From Zizania palustris (lineage: Eukaryota > Streptophyta > Magnoliopsida > Poales > Poaceae), in NCBI GenBank assembly GCA_019279435.1, contig JAAALK010000289.1, positions 89,559,023 to 89,623,022 on the forward strand: 64,000 nt of DNA. The letters run 5' to 3'. Shown in pieces: positions 1-11,136 of the stretch; positions within the stretch are counted from its first letter, which is position 1; the number at the start of each line of letters is the position of its first letter. Both the position numbers and the translations under genes were made by a program. The notes under the pieces are model-generated. The model searched no databases. It was not told where the DNA came from and was given only the letters and a program-made list of their open reading frames with translations.

Positions 1-538
1 AGGGTCCCCTTTCGGGCTCTGAGGAGGTTATCTTCGACGTCGTCGACGCCCCCTACGCTTACAATGCCATCTTCGGAAGGGGCATGCTCAACTAGTTCGG
101 GGCCATTGCGCACCACAACTATTTGTGCCTGAAGATGCTGACTCCAGGAGGGGTCCTGTCCATCCACGGCTATCAAGTCATGGCCCGCCGAGTGGAATAT
201 GGCCACTCCACCCGCTGGAGCGAAGACAGGTCCACAACGTCCGGGATAGCTCGGACAGGGTCGAAGCCCCCCACTCCACGCCAGGCCACCTAAAGAGCCA
301 GCCGCCAAGCCGCACCTTGAGGGAGAGGTAATCACCAAGATCCTCGTCGCAGATGGCCAGGAATACCCCGTCCAGTTCGGTGGGGGGTTGGAGCCGGAGG
401 TCCTCGCCAAGCTAGAAGAAGACGTCAGAGACAACCTAGATATATTTGCATGGTCGGACGAAGACATACTGGGGGTCGACTGTAGCATCATCGAGCACTC
501 CCTCTTGGTCAACCCGAAGGCTCTCCCGGTCTGCTAGG
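1..538 (+). pseudogene. Element A protease C-terminus and start of the RT region, broken
   Basis: Translation shows SEEVIFDVVDAPYAYNAIFGRGMLN, a stop, then HHNYLCLKM, which parallels the segment after the protease active site in element E (about 49300-49410). Further on, frames around 320-536 give VITKILVADGQEYPVQF and DNLDIFAWSDEDILGVD, the linker just before the reverse transcriptase domain. The reading frame changes at least twice and includes stops. Around 536-541 the sequence jumps directly to the end of the archaeal-type RNase H, so the whole reverse transcriptase and first RNase H are missing. This is a remnant of a polyprotein, not a working gene. Confidence 0.75.
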
Positions 539-1973
539 GTATTCCCAAGCTATCCGTCCAGAGCATCCCATAGAGCGACAACCAGCAAGCAGACGCCTTC
601 ACCAAAGCAGCCGCCGGAGGTCAAGCACTGCCCCCAGGGACATTCTTCAAAGAGCAAACCAAACCTTCGGTGTCACCCCAGAAGGCGCCTCGCTCCAAGC
701 CCCGAAAGGTACCCCAGCGTCACCTCTAGAACCCGCCGAGGTCCTTTGCACGACCACTGACGTTTGGAAAATTCCGATCCTAAAGTTGCTCAAAGGCGAT
801 GACGAACTCCCTCTAGGCCCCAATCTCTCAAGGCTCCAGCACAAGGCACAACGCTACAAGATCATCAACGGAGCTTTATACAAGTCTAGTGTATGCTCCC
901 CGCTACTCTAGTGCATATCCCGCCCCGAAGGCCAGCAGGTGTTCCGAGATATCCACGATGGTCTGTGTGCTAGTCATATGGCACCCCGGGCCCTCACAGG
1001 AAGACCTTGTGCTAGGGCATCTACTGGCCCACCATCATGGCTGATGCCGAAGACATCGTGCATACCTGCCAAGGGTGCTAGTGGATGGGAAGGCGAAACC
1101 ACCGGCCCCCACCCCCTTACAGGTCATCACCCCCGTATGGCACTTATCTCAATGGGGGATGGACCTCATAGGCCCATTTCCGATGGCCAAAGGCAACTTT
1201 CGGTTCGCCGACATCGCCATTGAGTATTTATTTAAATGGGTCGAAGACGAGCCACTAACCGCCATGACCTCGAAGAACATCCAGAAGTTCTTCTAGTAGA
1301 ACATTGTTTGCCAGTTTGGGGTACCCAAGCAACTCACACTGGACAATGGAACCCAGTTCGATGCAGACACCTTCAAGGTATTTTGCGATGAACTCGGGGT
1401 GCAGCTGTGCTTCGCTGCAGTACGGCATCCGCAATCTAATGGAGCCATTGAGAGAGCAAATAGGAACATTCTCTCTGGCCTCAATAGGAGTATCGTAGGC
1501 CTCGCCAAGGGGCTATGGACCAAGGAATTGCCCAAAATCCTATCGTCCATACGAACCATGCTTTCTAGAGCAACTGGGTTCACCGCGTTCAGGCTATTGT
1601 TCGGAGACGAAGCAATGACTCCAACGGAGATCAAACTAGGCTCCCTGTGAGCCACGAAACCCGATGCCGAACAAGGATGCGACACCTCCCTCGACCTCTC
1701 CGAAGAAACAATACTCCGGGCCATGGACAACCTCTCCAAATATCACAACCAGATGAAGGCTTGGTACGACCCCAGGGTCCAATGAAATGAGTTGAAGCCG
1801 GGGCACCTAGTGCTCTAAAGTGTCCTCGCCTCGAAGAAGCTCGGCAACAAGTGGGAAGGGCCGTACATCATTGTTGGCTCCGGTAGGCCAGGTTCATTTA
1901 GATTGGCCACCTAGAGGGTGAAGATTTGAAGCACACCTGGCATGCGGAGCACTTGAAGCGATATTATGCATGA
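539..1973 (+). pseudogene. Element A RNase H tail and integrase, broken
   Basis: The segment starts with a decayed SIPxxDNQQADAFTKAAAG, the end of an archaeal-type RNase H, and continues through a zinc-binding region (HDGLCASHMAPRAL...CQGC), the integrase core (WGMDLIGPFPMAKGNF, LDNGTQFDAD, HPQSNGAIERAN) and a C-terminal GHLVL...WEGPY...HLKRYYA ending at a stop at 1971-1973. Residues matching the D, D and E of the integrase active site can be found in the pieces. At least six in-frame stops or shifts interrupt it, for example at 1296-1298 and 1648-1650. It is colinear with element E 51412-52793, and E supplies the interpretation. Confidence 0.8.
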
Positions 1974-2108
1974 CTTCGATGTAATTATTTCATGCCTTTT
2001 TTTAACATGATATTCCCCCTCCTTTTTGATAAAGACGTTCGTCCGATGCAACGTTTTACCAAAGTGAACACACTAAGGTATTGAACGTGTTCTCGGCCAG
2101 AAGCAAGG

Positions 2109-2490
2109 ATTCCAAGCTCCGGCTCGAAGCATCCTACCTACGAATTCCGAGCTATGGATTGAAGCATCCAAACTATGGATTCTGAGCTCCGGCTCGAAGC
2201 ATACAACATACGGATGCTGAACCCCAGCTCGAAGCATCCTACTTACGGATTCCGAGCTCTAGCTCGAAGCATCCAACATACGGATTCCGAGCCCTGGCTC
2301 GAGGCATCCTACTTACGGATTTCGAGCCCCGGCTCAAAGCATCCTACTTACGGATTCTGAACCTCGGCTCGAAGCATCCTACTTACGGATTCCGAGCCCC
2401 AGCTCGAAGCATCCTACTTATGGATTCTGAGAACTTGCTCGGGGTATACAACTTATGGGTTCCGAGCTTCGGCTCGAAGCACATTGCACG
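2109..2490 (+). repeat. 35-bp tandem array downstream of element A pol (about 11 copies)
   Basis: Units read approximately GCTCGAAGCATCCTACTTA followed by CGGATTCCGAGCCCC, with a period of 35 bp and moderate divergence between copies. The array sits between the integrase stop and the decayed antisense gene. Element E has a different 60-bp array in the same place (52990-53350). Tandem arrays in this untranslated zone are known for Tat/Ogre elements. Confidence 0.85.
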
Positions 2491-2639
2491 CAGCCGACAA
2501 GTCGCCTACCCGCAAGGAGGGGCAGTAGGAGTAGGTTCGGAGCGGCCATAATTTATCAAGTAGTATAAACACTCAAAGCAAGTAAGGCTCTAGTTTTATT
2601 AAAACAAATAAGCTCCAATTACAACTCGAAGTAGGACTC

Positions 2640-5600
2640 GAAACCCTAAGAGAAATCAGTATCTAAGCCAAGTAGGAAACAGAAACCTTTTTGGTTTTAT
2701 AGGCTGGCCTAACCTTAGGAGCTCTCTCCGACCCGCATCTTTGGAGCTCTTGGAGCCACTCACACAGAACGCTTCTTCTCCGTCTTCTTTAAAGCTCTCC
2801 AAGCCCTCTGGTCCTCTTGGAGTTGCGCCCAGGTGCGCAGGGACTGGTCCTCAAACTACGGTTCGCTAAGATCCAACTCTGCGTCAGACCAGTCCACGAG
2901 TTCCAGTGATGAGGGGCTCGCTTCCCTTTCTCCTCTTCCTTTATAAAGGCTAGTACTTTGTGCAAAACTTCGGGGATAATGCGCCCATGGTCGTCCTGAG
3001 GTACGGTAAAGCGAGCACGCCTGTCGTCCCTAAGAGCTTCGAAGATAGCCCATTAGTGCCGAAGGGTCTCGTTCTCGTCAAGTATTTCGACTTCAAAGTC
3101 ATAAGCATCAGAAGGACCCTTAACAGTTTTCAAAAGAGGTAGCCTTTCTTTATTGATAAGTTGTGAAATTTCTATTACAGGACTTGCTTTACAAGAGGCC
3201 CTAGAAAGAAACTACACCTTCGGATCCGAAGGAGGGATGGTAGAGGAAGGCTTCGAAGAAGGCCGAGGATGGCTTGTTCGGTGGGCTTTGTCCATACAAG
3301 CCTTCACCGCACCTGGGCCTTCCTCTTTCCAGGATGCCTGAAGAGATTTCCAGGCCTTCGCTGCCACATGAGTCGGGGAAAGAAGTCGACTTCCCTCGAA
3401 GGCAACCGGAGGTGCCCCCAGTGTCGCCGGAAGGACGCCGAGGGCGGCCACTCACCCCGAGACTTCCCCGTATCTAGACACCATGGAATCCACCTGTCGG
3501 ACGGTGGCCTAGATAATCTCAGTCGGTGGTTGAGGGGCTCGCGGGTGGCATCGAAGGGCACGCAGGATGTTCCGAAGTGCTCCAAAACCCCTTGAAGGGC
3601 CCCACAGCATCGGCCACAGCCTTCTCGCCCTGTGCCAAGGAATCAGTCGTTGTATCGTTCTTGGCCAAAATGTCCTCGATTGTCCGCTCTAGTTTGATTC
3701 TCTAGACCCTCAAGACATCGGCGTCGGCCGCCTTCGAGCGAAGCTCTTCGACCTCAGTGACTTGGGCCCTGAGTGCATCAGCTTCAACGGCCCGGGTCCG
3801 AAGTTCTTCGACCTCAACCACTTGGAAGCGGAGTGCATCGGCTTCGGCAGCCCGAACCCGAAGCTCTTTGATCTTCACGACCAAGGTGCGGAGTACTTTG
3901 GCCTCGACAACCTGAGCTTGGAGCTCTCCGATCTTGGTGGCCTGGGCGTGGAGCTTGTCTACCTTGGCGACCTGTCCTAAGAGCTTTGCCGCCTTGATGG
4001 TCAGAGCCTCATACTCGGCCATAAGCTCTCGTGCGGCCTCCTTGGCCGCTTCGGCGCACCCGCGGAGCCCCGCTACCTCCCGTTCGTGGCGGCCCCGCTC
4101 CGCGAAAAGGGACATCAGGGATCCTTGAGCCAAGATGATCAGTTGTCCACGAGAACAAGCACGAAGGTAAGGTAGAGGAAGAAGGAAGAAAGGGGGCTCA
4201 TTCGTTAACACTGAGGATGCTCACCTGGCTCGCCGCACTCTCGACGGCAAGGTTAAGGTTGGCCCTATCTGACCGACCAATCTCTGACACCAACTCGGTG
4301 CTCCTCAAGCCCAGGTAAGCCTGTTGAAGGTGCATGGTTCGCGTCGCAAAGCGCGCATCTCGGGTCCATGGCCAGAGTGATCTCGCCCTACGGGGCAGCA
4401 TCCCTTCGGACCCTGCTTGAGTTCACCTCTTCGTCTGACCCCAAGACTTCTACCACCTTGACAGGAACTCTAGGCCTCACCCCGGTGTCATCTTCGGGAG
4501 GCGGCTGCGGGGGAGTGGAGCCCCGGCCCGAAGCACCTGCTCAGGAGCAAAGGTAAACGATTAACAATAAGCATATGAAACTTGCAGGATCCATGGGAAA
4601 CTCACGCGAAGACTTCTACCTTTGCTCCCACCTTCGGGAAAAAGGCACAAAGAACGAACGGTTGCCGGAGACTGGGGCCGGCAGAAGAACTCGTCCATGG
4701 AGTTCACCGGAGATCCACCCAGCATGGCGACCAATTCGGCCACAACATTGGCGCTCCCCACCACTTCTGCTAGGGGATCGGCTAATCCCCCGAGGGAAAA
4801 AACTATCTCCGTCGGGACTCCTACAGGAGTTGGCTGGGACCCCTGCCGATAACATGCCAGGAGGCGAAGCAATTTGCGGGGCAATCGTCGCCCCCGCGTC
4901 GCATCCCTCCGGCTCCGTACTCATGTGAGGACGAGGCGGCCCCCCAAGACTGAACCCTCAACGTTGTCGTCATCGTCCACGGCCTGACCTGGTTTGGAGG
5001 TACCGAGATTCAGAGCGGGAGCATCTGGCTCGACTCCCGTTCCCCCGCTAGAGGACCCCTCCTCCGAAGTGGAGCTGGATCAAATGACGGGCGAGAGGCC
5101 CTTCGGTCCCTTCGATGTCTTCTTTGTAGGGTGTTTCGAGGATGGCGCCGCATCGGTGTTTGCCGTCCTCTTCTTCGGGGCCAGACCATGTTGGTCCACA
5201 TCCGGGAGGCGCGGGGGAGGGAGCCGTAGGGCACTCCACACCCGGTTGAACCGCTCCCAGGACCCCACAAGCTCCGTCTCCGCTTGGGATCGGCCGAAGT
5301 AGGATCCTTGAGGATCTTCTCGGCGATGCGGGCAACTAACTCCGGGATCTTGACTACGCACGACCCTGCAAGGTTAAGAGGTTCCCTTAGCATTTTGACT
5401 AATCTACCAAAGTCACGATATACTCACTGTAGGAATAAGGAAGCAGGACAAATCGAGTGAGCTAGAGAACGCCTCCGAAGATGACCCCTCCTTGGCACTC
5501 TGGAGGGAGATGGGCCATGCCTCCATCAAGGGAGGGATCTCGAGGGCAACAAACTTCTAGGTTAGATCCCACATGCTCATCCGATGGGCTACGATCTGAA

Positions 5601-6360
5601 GGAGCCAGATGCGGGCGGAGACCGAGCCGCCGTCGACCTCAATATTCACTTCCTTCCGAAACTAGATGTGGCGTCGAGGCCCCGCCAGCCCAGAGTTCAG
5701 CCCGACCACCACGTAGAACCAGCAACAAATCCACTCCGAATACCACCGCTCATTGATAGCCTTTGCCGGGAAGGAGTCGGCGTACTCCTTTCGAAGCTGG
5801 AAGTTAATGCTCCCGTATGCCAGTACTAATTCCTCCTTCCTCTTTGGCTGGTAGTAGGCTTCATGCATCTTCACGAAAACCTCGGCCCGGCCTTCGCAGC
5901 CCTCGGCCCTCATGGCCCATTCGAAGATCACAAGACGGGCGACCGCGTTCAGGGATAGCTATGGCAATTCCAAGTGAAACCCAAGACCGGCGTCGAAGAA
6001 AGCTTGGAAAAACGACCACCTCACCATCGCATGACTCCAGGACAGTCTCTAGTCCCGGTCATCTAGCTTCCATGCCGGGGCTAAGGTGGTGTCGGACTTC
6101 GCTCCCTATCGACTCCTTTGTGCAAGTCGTCTTCTCCAACACCAAGGTTTTCTCTTGGAAACTCTCCAACGTAGGTCGGAGCTCCCGGGGGCCGTTAGCT
6201 TTAGAAGAGCTTGGGGCCATCGCCGCCGCCACTACGGCTACTTGCCTCTGCAAAAACTGAGGATCAACTACCGGGGTGGTGCCTCCTTCCCTCGACATGT
6301 CCTGAGGCGAAAATCTTCCCGAGAGCAAAGCTACGAGAAGGCGGGCGCGAGTGCGGTGCT
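2640..6360 (-). pseudogene. Decayed antisense gene of element A, homologous to the five-exon gene of E
   Basis: Five blocks on the minus strand match the antisense gene of element E in the same order. Around 5931-5662 is FEWAMRAEGCEGRAEVF...SINFQLRKEYADSFPAKAINERWYSEW (E exon 1). Around 5270-5080 is ELVGSWERFNRVW...LAPKKR (E exon 2), preceded by a possible splice acceptor CCTTGCAG near 5365. Around 4211-3702 is a coiled coil built of repeated ADALR and VEELR heptads, and around 3360-3212 is VAAKAWKSLQASWKEEG (both E exon 4). Around 2935-2700 is LRTWAQLQEDQRAWRALK (E exon 5). Frameshifts and stops break every block. Element G is inserted just upstream of the 5' end. Function is unknown; exon 1 resembles the plant 'putative gypsy type transposon' (Transposase_28) family. 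Confidence 0.75.
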
Positions 6361-6437
6361 CGAGTAGGGGAATGCAGGCAGAGTCTACAGAGTGCTTGAA
6401 GGAACAAATTGGAGCTGAAAGGAGAGGGCTTATATAC

Positions 6438-7317
6438 TGATGAGGACATCGATAATAATGATAAAGACATCCAACACTCTATCATTCCTGGACCAATCAC
6501 TCGCTCTCGTGCCCGCAAGCTTAATTATGAGGTGCGTTCGTTTCTTACTTTACATAATGATATGGATATGGATGGGATGCTACTTACAGGTGATATTTTG
6601 ACTCTAAGGAACTTGGGAGAAGTACTTCTGGATCAAACACAAGAGGGAGAGGTGGCGCAACAATCCAATTTGGATACCACTTCAAACTCCGATTTTGGTT
6701 CGGTTTCAGCAAAACACCCTTCATTAAAACGAGCATAAATTTCTCGTACGGAGGCAGATTGAGGCATTATTTAAGGCATTGGAAAGATAACAAAAATATA
6801 TTTCCAATGAATCTGGTGCCAAGTCCTGGTTCATTACAAAGTGTTATGTGTCGTCCGAACAAGTCAAAAGGTGTTGTGTCAGCATTTTGGGCCACTTTGA
6901 GCCTTGTATCCGTTTGGGGCCTTAAGCCCAATATTAGGGAAGACTTTACACAAACCCTAGGTATTAATACTCTGTATCCGTCATGAATTAGGGTTGGGTT
7001 TTGCTTAGTTTCGAACTGGCTTGCAGATTGAACTCTGACGTTCGTCATATTGCGAAACCCCACTCGAGAAATCGATCTCTCATCTGTTTGCGAGATTGTG
7101 TTTCAGCATTCTTGCTTGTGTTCTCGATTCACATGCAGGGATAAGCCTTCTTGGAAAGGTCAATCACATTCATGCGTGGTTGATAACCAATGGAGCCATG
7201 GTGTAGCGATTGCGAGGTTCGGATCAGTGCTAATCAGAAGCCGGATCGTCAACGTCGAGTCCTCCACCAATCGAGTTTACCCCCTCCTGACTGAAGATAG
7301 GGCACCGGTGCACATCA
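6438..7317 (+). repeat. 5' LTR of element G
   Basis: 880 bp, TGATGA...CACATCA. Its first 300 bp encode, as in the 3' LTR, the tail of the pol protein (PITRSRARKLNYEVRSFLTLHNDMDMDGMLL), an open frame up to 6738. It differs from the 3' LTR at scattered positions and by a short insertion near 6765-6778. Confidence 0.9.
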
Positions 7318-7319
7318 AG

Positions 7320-7331
7320 TGGTATTAGAGC
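7320..7331 (+). other. Primer binding site of element G (initiator tRNA-Met type)
   Basis: TGGTATTAGAGC lies two bases after the 5' LTR and differs by one base from TGGTATCAGAGC, the usual complement to the 3' end of plant initiator methionine tRNA. Confidence 0.85.
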
Positions 7332-7333
7332 CC

Positions 7334-8365
7334 AAGTTGCTCATCATGTATCACTGTATCCCTTAGATTATTCTTCGCCTTGTCCTAGAACTCTAGAAAT
7401 AGAAGCAAAAAAAAGAGTCGTAGACATCTAGGGCAAATTATCCTTATCGTCCTATTGTTTTGAGCCTTTACAATTTCGTCATGGTGTCGTATTGATGAGT
7501 TTTGATCCATGGTTGATGTCAGGATGCTGGTTTCAAGTTGTGTTCTTAATCGCTAGTCAAATCCATAACCTTGCTTAGTCTCGGGATATCCATGGCCAAC
7601 CCTAAACCCTAGTTGAAGTCGGTTCGGAGTTAGTTTGACCTTGCCTCGGTAAAACGGACATAACTTTTGCATACGGACTCCGTTTGAGCTCTACCACCCG
7701 TCAAAACGATCGGGACGAAAAAAACGCATACCACCGTGAGTGGCATAGCCACTTACGATTGGGTAATGGGGCCAAATTCGGTCGGGAAGATAGAGTTCTA
7801 GAGGGGTTTTTTGTTTGAGCACTTATTGTTTGAGCAGTCTGTAAAAAAAGGAGAAAAAAAATGAAAGAGAGGCCCAAAAGAAAAGAAAAAATAGAGTCCA
7901 AAAAAAGAAAAAAATATGTGAGGCATAAGAGGAGGAAGTTGTTCTAGTTTAAGTTCAGCGTTGTTACCTATATCTCTAAGTGTTGTGTTTTGGTGTTCTT
8001 GTTATTAGAGTTGGCTTCTCTTCTAGTTTCTAGGAGCACAGGTTAGACCAACAACCAAGACAAGTATTGTGGATTATTATTGAGCTTTACTAACTGTTGT
8101 CGATATGTGCTAATCCTTGCTACCAAAGATCAGCCTTCTGAGCTCCACCTTCCGTCTGATTAGTACGGTTTCCAGCTGGCAATCGCTATACTCACAACAT
8201 CAACGGCATCATCCCCAAGCCAAGTGGTTGTACCACCTGCTACGATTGGTAAGAACCTTGCAAGAACTTGGTGAAACACTTGAGTGTGAGCGGCTCCACA
8301 TCCTAGTAGTTCATAGGAAACTAACGCACTTGTGAGCTTGTTTGTGTTTTGTGTTTCCACTAACC
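7334..8365 (+). other. Untranslated leader of element G
   Basis: About 1 kb between the primer binding site and the gag ATG at 8366. It holds an A-rich stretch (about 7843-7918). No open frame with family resemblance was seen on either strand. Confidence 0.6.
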
Positions 8366-9690
8366 ATGGCAGGATCACACCAAGGCAATGGAGATGAATG
8401 TTTGTCCAAGTTCGAGCTCGGAAAGTTGCTGCAAGAACTCAATGCAAACATCGCTAAGAGTAACCAGGACAATGAGAACAGATTGGAGAGGATAGAGAGG
8501 AGCATTGCCACCCTCGTCACCAGGATGTAGAACATATAGACACAACAAGCGCCACCTAACGATAGAGCTGAGGATCTCGAGGCAGATGGCATAAATCAAG
8601 AAGAGCATATCCATCCCCTTGCTCGAGACCCTCCTCGCTATCAACGAAATCCACGTCGTCAAGGTATGGGAGATAATAATGAAAACAACACTCGTGCTGA
8701 TAATTCGTTTGATAAGGTTAAGTTCAGCATACCACCTTTTTCTGGATCTTATGATGCTGAGACATATCTGAATCGCGAGATGACAGTAGAACAAAAATTT
8801 AACTCTCATCTTATTCCAGAAATTCATAGAGTTAGACAAGCCATTACTGAATTTAGTGATTTTGCTATTATTTGGTGGAATGAGCTATCAAATGTAGGCT
8901 TAGCACCTGACACATGGGATGGGCTAAAGAGAGCTATGCATGGTAGATTTGTCCCCACTACTTATAAACATGATTTGCGTCAAAAATTACAGCATTTAAA
9001 CCAGGGAAATAAATCTATAGAGGAGTACTACCAAGAACTGCAAATAGGAATGTTGCATTGTGAGGGAGTTGAGGATGAAGACGGTAAAATGACTATATTT
9101 TTTGGTGGCTTAAGAAGAGAAATACAGGACATAGTTGATTATAAGGAATATAATTCTCTCAATCGATTGTTTCACCTTTCTATGAAGGCAGAATGAGAAT
9201 TGCAGGCACGACAGCCGAAGCCGAAGAGCAACTTCACCGACATAAGAGCAGCGTCTACAACAGGAAAATCAACACTACCTTATCCTGCACGGTCTGTTGC
9301 CCCCTTCATACCTAGGGCGCGTTCAGAAGCACCGTCGTCTTCACTACCACCAGAGGAGAAGAGTAAAACAGCCCTACCAGCAAATAGTTCCTCATCGGTT
9401 GCTTCTACAGGTCGAACCAGTGGAGTCATTTGCCACAATTGGTAAGGTAAGTGCCATTTCATGAGAGATTTCCCAAGCCAGAGATGGACATTCATTGCTA
9501 CTTAGGATGGTGGGTATGTTAGTGCCAGTGATATTGATGATGGTGGTACTAACAATGCAGATGACGATGAGGAGACTGAAAGTGATGGTGAAGAGATTTT
9601 AGGTACTACCGTCACCGAGAAGTATCAGGCGTTGATTGTACAACGTGTTTTAAACACGCAAGTGGAGAAACAGACAAATTACAGTGACAT
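8366..9690 (+). pseudogene. Element G gag, broken
   Basis: The ATG at 8366 opens MAGSHQGNGDECLSKFELGKLL, followed by a heptad-like segment (NRLERIERSIATL), then stops near 8528. The capsid-like core is open from 8666 to 9196 with FSGSYDAETYLNRE and FTTYKHDL-like motifs (IIWWNEL, RRFVPTTYKHDLRQKLQHLNQG, SIEEYYQELQ) typical of plant Ty3/gypsy Gag. A proline- and serine-rich stretch follows. The expected CCHC zinc knuckle near 9430 is damaged (CHNW, stop, GKCHFMRDF) and has lost at least two cysteines. Several stops rule out a functional Gag. The acidic linker at 9510-9600 leads into the protease. Confidence 0.8.
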
Positions 9691-9692
9691 AA

Positions 9693-11136
9693 CTTATTTC
9701 AAATGTTCCTCCTTGTCAATGATCATCGTGTTCGTGTCATAATTGACGGAGGGAGCATCAACAATTTGATGATTTTATATCTGGTTAATAAGCTTGGATT
9801 GACCACACGTCCACATACTCATCCATACTATATTCAGTGGTTCAACAATAGTGGTAAGGTCAAGGTAACACACTCTGCGAGAATGCACTTTTTCATTGGT
9901 ACGTACCATGAATTTGTTGATTTTGATGTTGTACCCATGCAAGCATGTTCACTTTTATTGTGTACTCCATGGGAATTTCGTATGGATGCTACACATCATG
10001 GTAGGAATAATAAATATACACTTATGCACAAGGGAAAGAAAATTACTTTGCTTCCTATGACTTCCACTGAAATTATGCAATGTGAGAAAGAGAGTATTGA
10101 GAATAGCAAGAAGGAGATTTCACCACTGAAAATTAGCAAGTAGCTAACACTATTTTCCCACCTAAGAAAGATAAGAAAGACAATAGCTCTAAGTCAGATG
10201 GAATTAAATTGAGGGGGGGTGTTATGCTTGCTACTAAAACTGATTTGGTTGATGTTAATGAGTTTGATTCTCCTTGTTACGCATTGATATGCAAAGAAGT
10301 TTTGTTTTCATTTGAAGATTCTTCCACTTCGTTGCCTCCTGCTGTCACTAACTTTTTTCATGAGTATATGGATGTGTTTCCAGCAGAGATGCCTCCGGAG
10401 CTGCCACCTATTCGAGGTATTGAGCATCAAATTGAATTGATCCAAGGAGCGACATTGCCAAACCATGCTGCATATAGAACAAATCCAGAGTAAAGAAATT
10501 CAGTGACAAGTCCAAGAACTTCTGGACCGTGGGTACGTACGAGAGAGCCTTAGCCCATGTGATGTGCCTGTTCTTTTCGTTCCTAAGAAAGATGGTAGTT
10601 GGCGTATGTGTGTTGATTGTAGAGCCATCAATAATATTACAATAAGGTATCGTCATCCTATTCCTAGGTTAGATGATATGCTTGATGAATTGAGTGGGTC
10701 TATCATTTTCTCAAAGATTGACTTGCGTAGCGGATACCACTAAATTAGAATGAAATTAGGAGATTAATGGAAAACAACTTTAAAAACTATGTTCGGTTTA
10801 TATGAGTGGTTAGTCATGCCTTTTGGGTTAACTAATGCACCTAGCACTTTCATGCATTTAATGAATGAAGTATTGAGAGTATTTATTGGCATATTTGTGG
10901 TGGTTTACTTTGATGATATCTTGATATATAGTAGGTTTATTGATGAACATTTGAATCATTTGCGTGCTGTTTTTAATGCTTTGAGAGATGCACGCTTGTT
11001 CGGTAATCTTGAAAAGTGTACTTTTTGCACGAATCGAGTCTCTTTTCTTGGCTATGTTATTACGCCACAGGGTATTGAGGTAGATGAAGCAAAAATTGAA
11101 GCCATCAAGAGCTAGCCAACACCTCAAACCATCATG
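9693..11136 (+). pseudogene. Element G protease and reverse transcriptase, broken
   Basis: The protease frame (about 9703-10143) contains IIDGGSINNLMI with the DGGS variant of the aspartic protease site. The reverse transcriptase follows: VFPAEMPPELPP, VPVLFVPKKDGSWRMCVDCRAIN, SKIDLRSGYH, WLVMPFGLTNAPSTF, and the catalytic YFDDILIYS at about 10900-10935. Stops occur near 10490, 10741 and 10765, with frame changes between. The domain ends after SFLGYVITPQGIEVDEAKIEAIKS, a stop and WPTPQTIMQ, where a foreign patch begins. The encoded enzyme would have copied the element RNA; this copy cannot. Confidence 0.85.

Noticed and set aside
3269..3595. 108-codon plus-strand frame in element A.
   Set aside because: It is antisense to the decayed exon 4 region, whose minus-strand translation matches element E.
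7843..7918. Poly(A)-like stretch suggesting a processed pseudogene or LINE tail.
   Set aside because: It lies in the leader of G, is broken by G and other bases, and has no upstream gene-like sequence or target duplication.
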